From JAALKW01 sp033791145 (GTDB taxonomy: Bacteria; Pseudomonadota; Gammaproteobacteria; Legionellales; Legionellaceae), in NCBI GenBank assembly GCA_033791145.1, contig JASJHH010000194.1:1-11206 (forward strand): DNA of 11,206 bases. Direction: 5' to 3'. A program made the position numbers and the translations under genes. The notes below the pieces were generated by a model. The model saw only the letters and a list, made by a program, of their open reading frames with translations. It did no database searches and was not told the origin of the DNA. Numbering within the stretch: position 1 is the first letter of the stretch; every line of letters starts with the position of its first letter. Shown here piece by piece: positions 5,676-11,206 of the stretch.

Positions 5676-7467
5676 ACACTGGCAACGCTTCGCTTTTTTA
5701 ATCTCGCTTGTGTTTATCACAGCAGCCAGCACGCCAAAACCGCCTGTATTTAACATTACAGGCCTTGAGAAAACACAAGAAACCAATGTTCTACATCGCC
5801 TCGCTGATTTATATGCGCATCCAAGCAATCAACGTATTTCAGAGCGTATTTTAGAAAATCAAATTAAGAAAGCGTTAACCCCATATGGTTTTTTTAATCC
5901 AAGCATTACCATCAGAGCAAATAGCATTCATGTTAATCCAGGCCCGCAGCTTGTTATAAAGCATTTAAACATTCAAATTTCAGGGCCTGGTCGAAATAAC
6001 CCTGAAATCAGGCAAGCGTATCATACACTCCCAATTCACACAGGCGATGGCTTTAATAGCATTTTATACGAAGAAGCCAAAAATAATTTAACCAATGCGG
6101 CCGAGCATCAAGGCTATCTTAATTCAACGTTTGAAGAAGCCGCTGTCTTGATTGATCGCGAAAAAAATCAGGCAACGATTCTTTTACATCTAGATACAGG
6201 CATTCGTTCTTATTTTGGACGCATTCGATTTGGAACCGGTGAAGCACGCAAAACGCCCCCAGTAAAAGATGCTCCCCCTCTGCCACGATTTTCAAAAATT
6301 TTAGCGATTTTAAATCCAGAAGGCAGTCAGAATTCACTGTTTTCAAATAAACGCGTTATTCTCTCTAACCGCTTACTCTACCGCTATGTGCCTTTTAAAT
6401 ATGGGCATCCTTATTCAAACGATGACATCATGGAATTAAACTCAAATTTAAAATCAAGTGGTTTCTTTAAAACCATTGATATTAAGCCCGGTAATGAAAA
6501 TAATCGCTACGTGCCGCTCGATGTTTATTTAGAACCGGTGGAGCGATTTCGCTATTCGATTTCTGGCGGTTATGGTACAGACACAGGCGCACGTGGACGT
6601 TTTGGCCTACATATTATTCCTGTAAACGCTTCTGGTCATAAACTCGACTTTATCGCTCAGGGTTCATCGAATCAAAATGCGGCACAGGCCAAATATTCGA
6701 TACCTGGGCGCGACCCGGTTCACGATCAATTTAATATCAACGGCGGATTTAACAACTTAAATTACGTCAGTGGTAACAGCCAATCCGGCCGATTATCACT
6801 GGTGTATCAACATATTACGCCTAAATATCAGCATATTTTATCTTTAAATGGCCTACATGAAGCCTTTCGTTATGATAAACAAGACCCTGCCGAACGCACG
6901 GTTGTTTATCCACGCGCAACGCTTTCTTGGCATGAGGTCACCGATCCGCTGTTTTCACCCTCAGGATTTAATATTACCGTCAATGGCCTTGCTGCAACAC
7001 GCGCCGTGTTCTCAAGCTTAAGCCTTGCCGAACTCATACTTGATGCCAAAGGTGCTATCACAGTCGATGTGATTCGAACCCGTTTTTATGGGCATATCTT
7101 ACAAAGTGTGACACAAGTGAAAGATGTTTATGCGCTGCCTTTATCACTAGCACAACTCTTAGGTGGCCCTGAAAACATGAAAGGATTTAGTTATAACTCC
7201 ATTGGTCCGGGTAAACTTTTGAGTTATGGTGGCATAGAAGCACAAAAAGAAACGGTGCCTACGTGGTATGTTATTGCGTTTATCGACAAAGGAACGGTTT
7301 ATCGTCCAGACCCAAAGCTCGTGCAATACGATGTAGGTGCGGGGCTCATGTGGCGCTCACCGGTCGGCCCCATCAAAATGGCACTGGCACAACCCGTCGA
7401 TAAATACATAAACCGTATGCCAAATACAGGGGTGCGTTTTGTGGTCAACATGGGACCTGATATCTAA
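5668..7467 (+). CDS. tamA: TamA, outer-membrane Omp85-family subunit of the translocation and assembly module
   Basis: The product is 599 residues (E. coli TamA is 577). It has a signal peptide (LISLVFITAAS, cut near 21), POTRA domains at about 27-97, 98-180 and 182-290, and a 16-strand-type barrel from about 291 to the end. Its partner TamB is encoded next. Together they help insert outer-membrane proteins and are linked to phospholipid transport. The start at 5668 is chosen because it opens directly into a signal peptide and overlaps the mutS stop (ATGAATAA), implying coupling; the frame runs back to 5617 inside mutS. Two oddities stand out. POTRA3 carries an insertion of about 40 residues (191-230), rich in Pro, Lys and Ser. 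The loop-6 motif, normally (V/I)RG(F/Y), reads MKGF at 504-507. The protein ends NMGPDI rather than in an aromatic residue. Confidence 0.93.
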   Translation: MNKHWQRFAFLISLVFITAASTPKPPVFNITGLEKTQETNVLHRLADLYAHPSNQRISERILENQIKKALTPYGFFNPSITIRANSIHVNPGPQLVIKHLNIQISGPGRNNPEIRQAYHTLPIHTGDGFNSILYEEAKNNLTNAAEHQGYLNSTFEEAAVLIDREKNQATILLHLDTGIRSYFGRIRFGTGEARKTPPVKDAPPLPRFSKILAILNPEGSQNSLFSNKRVILSNRLLYRYVPFKYGHPYSNDDIMELNSNLKSSGFFKTIDIKPGNENNRYVPLDVYLEPVERFRYSISGGYGTDTGARGRFGLHIIPVNASGHKLDFIAQGSSNQNAAQAKYSIPGRDPVHDQFNINGGFNNLNYVSGNSQSGRLSLVYQHITPKYQHILSLNGLHEAFRYDKQDPAERTVVYPRATLSWHEVTDPLFSPSGFNITVNGLAATRAVFSSLSLAELILDAKGAITVDVIRTRFYGHILQSVTQVKDVYALPLSLAQLLGGPENMKGFSYNSIGPGKLLSYGGIEAQKETVPTWYVIAFIDKGTVYRPDPKLVQYDVGAGLMWRSPVGPIKMALAQPVDKYINRMPNTGVRFVVNMGPDI

Positions 7468-9605
7468 TGCAAATAAATTTTAAATTTCATTTAATACGCG
7501 CACTCTTATTACGCTTTGGTTTATTGCTGATTTTTTTATTTGGCATACTAACATTTTTAATTAGCACAACGCCTGGCTTAAAGCTTACGCTGCGCATTGC
7601 GAATTTACTGTTACCCGGTACCTTAACCACACAGCAACTAAACGGCAAACTCTTACAACACCTTGCCTTTGGAACCCTTACCTATACCCATCAAAAGCAA
7701 AGCATCACACTTAAAAACATGCATCTAAAATGGCATGTTTCCTCATATTATCCATTCAATATTATGCTCGAAACACTCGAGATTAATCAATTAAAACTAA
7801 CAGATAATAAAAATCAGACCGCATTAGATACCATTAAATTCAGCGGCGATTTTAAAGCATTTACCGGTTATTTTAATTTCAAAAACAATAAAATTACTTT
7901 AAAAGGCCCGCTCTATGGCCCCTGGCATATTCATGCTGATTTAGCGGGTTTAGACAATCTTAAAAGCAAACTCACGGCAGATGCCACCGTGTATGATATG
8001 CAACATGCGGTTTTAACCGCACATCTCACCAAAGGCAGTTATCAACTTCCTAAAGACAGTATGCTTGAACGCATTGATTTTAAGAGCGCGTCTATTAAGG
8101 CCAATTTAACGCCTGAAGCACTCGTATTAAATGCTTATGGACAACTTGATGACAATATTTCGAGCCGCATTCAACTCAAGCTTCCTGATATTCGCCTCGA
8201 TAAAGCGCCGCCTAAAACACAAGTGATTTCAGGACAAGCACAACTGTTTGTTAGTTCTCTTGCGTTTTTAGATAAGCTTGCTAAACAAAGTGAGCTTGGA
8301 CTCATGCTTCAAAAACCCAATGGAGAAATCAATGCCTTAATTCATATTTCAGGCGTATTAAACAAGCCTAAACTCATCGGGCACATCACACTCGAAAACG
8401 GCACCCTAACACTGCCAACTTTAGGGGTTACTTTAAACCCCATCAGCGCCAATTTTAAAACAGATGGCACGACTTTTGAAAGCCACGCACAGATTCAATC
8501 GAATCACGGCAAACCACTCATCCTAAACGCAAAAGGAACGATTACGCCCGACTTAACCGGTAGCGCTGTTTTATCCGGCGAAGAAGTCATTCTTATGGAC
8601 ACCCCTGAATATTATGTCACTGCTTCACCCAATTTATTGCTCACCGCCAAGCCCAATGCGTATCAAATTGATGGTAGCCTTTTAATTCCCAAGGCACGGA
8701 TTGCACCGGTTTCTTTTATTCATGTCAAAAAGCTCACACATGATGCCGTTTTGCTCGACGAAGAAAAAAGCAATCCAAACCCTTTTAATTTAACCACGAA
8801 TATAGCCCTTCATATGGGCCAAGATATAACAATTGATGTCAAAGGCATTCAAGGCCATATCGATGGCATGCTAAACATCAAACAACAACCCAAACAAGCG
8901 CTCACCGCTGACGGTGAGCTTAAATTGCGCGATGGCTTTTATGAGGCGTACGGTCAAAAATTAAACATAGAACAAGGTGAGCTGATTTTTATGGGACAAC
9001 AAATTGATAACCCTAATATTCGTGTTCGCGCTACCCGAAACTTCAAACAAACCAATGCGCAATTTTCAGGTTCGAATCAATTATTTGATTTCAGTGCTGA
9101 AAATCTTGATACGCCAAATTTGGGCAACAACACCACCGTTGGCATTACTGCTAGTGGCCGTGTCGACTCCCCCAAAGTTAAACTATTTTCAAGCCCTCCC
9201 AATTTATCACAAGCGGATATTTTATCGATGCTCTTACTTGGAAAACCGGTTGATCATGCCAGTAAGTCCGGAGGGAAAATTCTGCTTCAAGCCATTACTG
9301 CCATGAATTTAAATTCAAATGGCAAAGGCGTCAAGATGATACAAGATTTACAAAAAGCAACGGGCATTGATGTCGATGTCCAAAACAGCAGCCTTGGCAC
9401 AGAGTCTAGTGATTTTTCTAAAACCTCTGTCAGCGTTGGAAAATCGATAACCAAACGGGTGTATTTGCAGTATAGTGTTGGTTTATTTCAAGAAAATAGT
9501 AATGTATTTACGCTCACTTATTTACTTAACAAATTTTTGAGCCTTAAAGTCACTGCAAGTGATATCGGTAACGGCATTGATTTTACATACACCCACTCAG
9601 ATTAA
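7467..9605 (+). CDS. tamB: TamB, inner-membrane-anchored periplasm-spanning partner of TamA (short form)
   Basis: A single N-terminal membrane anchor (about 11-33) precedes GLKLTLRIANLLLPGTLTTQQLNGKL, the usual TamB opening. A long series of beta-rich repeats follows and would form the groove that crosses the periplasm. The C-terminal TamB domain (former DUF490, about 560-712) is well preserved, with the usual IRVRATR, ASGRVDSPKVKLFSSPPN and LSQADILSMLLLGKP blocks and a closing GIDFTYTHSD. It belongs to the AsmA-like/VPS13-like bridge proteins and contacts TamA through its C-terminus. The ATG overlaps the tamA stop by one base (TAATG). At 712 residues it is far shorter than E. coli TamB (1259), yet both ends are intact, so the missing length is in the middle repeats and no break is visible. 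Confidence 0.92.
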   Translation: MQINFKFHLIRALLLRFGLLLIFLFGILTFLISTTPGLKLTLRIANLLLPGTLTTQQLNGKLLQHLAFGTLTYTHQKQSITLKNMHLKWHVSSYYPFNIMLETLEINQLKLTDNKNQTALDTIKFSGDFKAFTGYFNFKNNKITLKGPLYGPWHIHADLAGLDNLKSKLTADATVYDMQHAVLTAHLTKGSYQLPKDSMLERIDFKSASIKANLTPEALVLNAYGQLDDNISSRIQLKLPDIRLDKAPPKTQVISGQAQLFVSSLAFLDKLAKQSELGLMLQKPNGEINALIHISGVLNKPKLIGHITLENGTLTLPTLGVTLNPISANFKTDGTTFESHAQIQSNHGKPLILNAKGTITPDLTGSAVLSGEEVILMDTPEYYVTASPNLLLTAKPNAYQIDGSLLIPKARIAPVSFIHVKKLTHDAVLLDEEKSNPNPFNLTTNIALHMGQDITIDVKGIQGHIDGMLNIKQQPKQALTADGELKLRDGFYEAYGQKLNIEQGELIFMGQQIDNPNIRVRATRNFKQTNAQFSGSNQLFDFSAENLDTPNLGNNTTVGITASGRVDSPKVKLFSSPPNLSQADILSMLLLGKPVDHASKSGGKILLQAITAMNLNSNGKGVKMIQDLQKATGIDVDVQNSSLGTESSDFSKTSVSVGKSITKRVYLQYSVGLFQENSNVFTLTYLLNKFLSLKVTASDIGNGIDFTYTHSD

Positions 9606-9617
9606 GGCGCATACTTT

Positions 9618-10613
9618 ATGACAAACGCACTTCCTCTTCGCCTCAAAAGACTCAGGCAAACAAAAGCCGTGCGTAGCATGCTGAAAGAAACGCATTTGCA
9701 CATGAGCCAAATCATAGCACCTTTATTTATTAGCGAAAAAATTAACAAGCCGCTGCCGATTAAAAGCATGCCGGGCTGCTATCAACTGCCTTTGTCTGCC
9801 TTAGCTGACGAAATTAAACAATTCTCTCAACTCGGCATTCAAGCTGTTTTATTATTTGGTGTGCCCAACCAAAAAAATGCAACCGGTTCGGCTTCGCTTA
9901 AAAGCACAGGCATTATTCAACAAGCGATTCAACTCATAAAAAAAATTAATCCTGAACTGCTTGTGATTGCGGATGTATGCCTTTGTGAATACACCTCGCA
10001 TGGCCACTGCGGTATTTTAGAAGGCGAGTGCATCGATAACGATAAAACCCTCACAGCACTCGCAGAACAAGCCGTAAGCTATGCCAAAGCAGGTACTGAC
10101 TGGGTCGCACCGAGCAGCATGACCGATGGCATGGTTAAAGCGATTCGTGAAGCACTCGATAAAAACAACTATCAAAATACAGCTATTTTAAGCTACGCGG
10201 TTAAATACAGCTCCGCTTTTTATGGCCCATTTCGAGAGGCCGCAGAAGGCACCCCGCAATTTGGCGACCGAAGTACTTATCAAATGGACCCTGCGAATGC
10301 CTCTGAGGCACTACGTGAAGCAAGTCTTGATATACAAGAAGGTACGGATTTGCTTATGGTAAAACCCGCCATGCAATATTTAGATATTATTTATCGCATC
10401 AAAACACGTTTTCCTGATGTGCCGCTTTGCGCTTATCAAGTAAGCGGTGAATATGCCATGTTAAAAGCTGCAGCACGTGACGGCTTAATCGATGAAGAAG
10501 CCGCGATGCTTGAAAGTTTAATTGCGATTAAACGCGCAGGCGCTGATTTAATCATTACTTATTTTGCCAAAGACTTGGCGCTGGTTTTAAATTCTGAGGG
10601 CAATCATATCTGA
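9618..10613 (+). CDS. hemB: Delta-aminolevulinic acid dehydratase (porphobilinogen synthase)
   Basis: HemB joins two 5-aminolevulinate molecules into porphobilinogen, the second committed step of heme synthesis, in the cytoplasm. The 331-residue length is normal. The catalytic zinc site is complete: C121, C123 and C131 in DVCLCEYTSHGHCG. The Schiff-base lysines are K196 (AVKYSSAFYGPFR) and K249 (LLMVKPAMQYLD). GDRSTYQMDPAN and YQVSGEYAML complete the signature. The three cysteines place it in the zinc-dependent type, unlike the Asp-rich magnesium type of Pseudomonas. It starts 12 bases after tamB; TAAGG at 9603-9607, overlapping the tamB stop, serves as ribosome binding site ten bases from the ATG. 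It is the last gene of the plus-strand cluster. No obvious Rho-independent terminator follows the TGA. Confidence 0.97.
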   Translation: MTNALPLRLKRLRQTKAVRSMLKETHLHMSQIIAPLFISEKINKPLPIKSMPGCYQLPLSALADEIKQFSQLGIQAVLLFGVPNQKNATGSASLKSTGIIQQAIQLIKKINPELLVIADVCLCEYTSHGHCGILEGECIDNDKTLTALAEQAVSYAKAGTDWVAPSSMTDGMVKAIREALDKNNYQNTAILSYAVKYSSAFYGPFREAAEGTPQFGDRSTYQMDPANASEALREASLDIQEGTDLLMVKPAMQYLDIIYRIKTRFPDVPLCAYQVSGEYAMLKAAARDGLIDEEAAMLESLIAIKRAGADLIITYFAKDLALVLNSEGNHI

Positions 10614-10632
10614 ATTTAACCGATACACAAAT

Positions 10633-10661
10633 TTGACTTTCATTACAGTATAAAATAGCTT
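10633..10661 (+). promoter_or_regulatory. Promoter-like segment before the 137-residue gene
   Basis: TTGACT (10633-10638) is a good -35, but at 17 bases it is followed only by TAGCTT (10656-10661). The better -10-like TATAAA (10649-10654) is too close, at 10 bases. The 67-base gap after hemB and this AT-rich content suggest separate transcription. The exact promoter cannot be fixed from the sequence. Confidence 0.3.
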
Positions 10662-10680
10662 AGCTACCGGTAAATAAACA

Positions 10681-11094
10681 ATGCGAAATAATAGCCAAGA
10701 ACAAGTACAAGAAATGCAGACCCTGAGCGCTGCTGACTATTCACTCGATCATCAATACAATGCGTTACATGTACGCTATCTCTCCTTCAAAAAACAACTT
10801 GGAGGTATAGCCCAATTTCCCCCGGGACAATCATTCCAATCCATAGAAGCACTCTTTGATTTCGTACACCAAATCCGTTTTCCAAACGCTAGACTTTTAC
10901 TTGATGAAAATACTTATAGAACGGTCGGTTATACATCTCCAAATAAGGCTTCATACGAACTAAGAGATACAATTTATCGGCAAGCAAAGGAAAGGTTTAA
11001 AACCGAATACGAGGAAACAGGACATGGCGTAAAACTTTTTGAGGATTATTTATTTGTAGCGTTTGCCGTCACAAAAAAATCCTCTTTGTTTTAA
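10681..11094 (+). CDS. Unrecognised 137-residue protein
   Basis: I do not recognise this gene. It is a soluble, charged protein without signal peptide or membrane segment. It has a polar Gln-rich N-terminus (MRNNSQEQVQEMQTL), a helical first half (SLDHQYNALHVRYLSFKKQL), a short FPPGQSF turn (47-53) and a helical, Lys/Glu-rich second half (about 92-115) that ends in FEDYLFVAFAVTKKSSLF. There is no cysteine and no visible catalytic motif. The ATG at 10681 has no clear ribosome binding site (GGTAA at 10669-10673 is weak). Codon use and composition look like the neighbouring genes, and the frame is open for 137 codons, so it is probably real. It could be a lineage-specific protein or the shortened remnant of a larger gene. 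Nothing in the sequence supports a function. Confidence 0.6.
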   Translation: MRNNSQEQVQEMQTLSAADYSLDHQYNALHVRYLSFKKQLGGIAQFPPGQSFQSIEALFDFVHQIRFPNARLLLDENTYRTVGYTSPNKASYELRDTIYRQAKERFKTEYEETGHGVKLFEDYLFVAFAVTKKSSLF

Positions 11095-11121
11095 AACGCA
11101 TCTGCCCCTTAAAAAAAAGAA

Positions 11122-11202
11122 ATGACGCGTGCACGTTTGGCCGCAATCCAAAGTATTATGTACCTCCCCACGTCACCCCGCGCGCCGCGTGGCATCTCCT
11201 GA
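11122..11202 (+). pseudogene. Short ORF whose start faintly resembles NusB, interrupted by a repeat
   Basis: An ATG at 11122, preceded by an A/G-rich run, gives MTRARLAAIQSIMYLP and then TSPRAPRGIS before a stop at 11200-11202. The opening resembles the N-terminal helix of transcription antitermination factor NusB (AR-(L/I)-AA-(I/V)-QA-(I/L)-Y). The last ten codons fall in the GC-rich palindrome and look like repeat sequence. It may be a gene start disrupted by a repeat, or chance. The match covers only about 14 residues. Confidence 0.2.
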
Positions 11203-11206
11203 ATGT
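11163..11206. repeat. GC-rich palindromic intergenic repeat, running to the window edge
   Basis: CCACG (11168-11172) pairs with CGTGG (11188-11192) around a CCCGCGCGCCG core, in sharp contrast to the AT-rich flanks. Its complement reads GGAGATGCCACG...GGGGTGACG, which shares the GGAGAT and TGAC elements with the palindrome at 211-278. It probably belongs to the same broad class of dispersed palindromes. Confidence 0.5.

Noticed and set aside
5600..5740. Frameshift that would restore the MutS C-terminal tail
   Set aside because: The two other frames after the stop give the TamA signal peptide and unrelated sequence, with no clamp-binding or tetramerisation-helix features.
9004..9306. Alternative plus-strand frame inside tamB (also minus-strand frames at 5631-5828 and 6119-6346 in tamA)
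   Set aside because: They are shadows of the conserved TamB and TamA frames, without their own ribosome binding sites.

Overview
The window looks like a chromosomal segment of a moderately AT-rich gammaproteobacterium. MutS, TamA, TamB, HemB, BolA and the type IV pilin are all of gammaproteobacterial type. Several signs suggest a host-associated lineage, and a Legionellales-like genome would fit: dispersed palindromic repeats, an IS end, a toxin-antitoxin module, a shortened MutS and TamB, and a possible leucine-rich-repeat effector. No ribosomal or other taxonomic marker is present, so this placement is an inference.

Positions 1-600 hold no complete gene and are mobile or repetitive DNA. 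The first 21 bases, read on the minus strand, are the start of a transposase gene (MPWIETE, with an AAGGAG ribosome binding site), most like the IS481 family. Next come the IS end with two 19-bp direct repeats, two copies of an ~80-bp hairpin-containing repeat, a short GATCTCCGC palindrome cluster, and a ~240-bp MITE-like structure with ~60-bp inverted arms that encloses the second repeat copy.

Positions 610-1412, minus strand, are a compact type II toxin-antitoxin operon. A Phd/YefM-like antitoxin is followed, with a 1-nt overlap, by a PIN-domain (VapC-like) ribonuclease. The promoter (TTGACA-N17-TATTGT) and an overlapping inverted repeat with a TGTACA core are directly visible, which predicts autoregulation. 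Just upstream lies a type IV pilin gene (1417-1878, minus), divergent from bolA (1965-2303, plus). bolA overlaps tail to tail with an unrecognised minus-strand gene (2281-3108) that carries pentapeptide repeats, one LRR-like motif and an acidic C-terminus.

Positions 3258-10613, plus strand, form a tight cluster: mutS, tamA (8-nt overlap), tamB (1-nt overlap) and hemB (12-nt gap). It joins DNA mismatch repair, the translocation and assembly module that links inner and outer membranes, and porphobilinogen synthase for heme. Co-transcription is inferred from spacing; the functions are unrelated. MutS stops where the E. coli protein would begin its C-terminal tetramerisation tail. TamA has an insertion in POTRA3 and MKGF in place of the usual (V/I)RG(F/Y) loop motif. 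TamB is little more than half the E. coli length.

Positions 10681-11094 encode a 137-residue protein I do not recognise. The last ~110 bases hold a small ORF whose start faintly resembles NusB and which runs into a GC-rich palindromic repeat.
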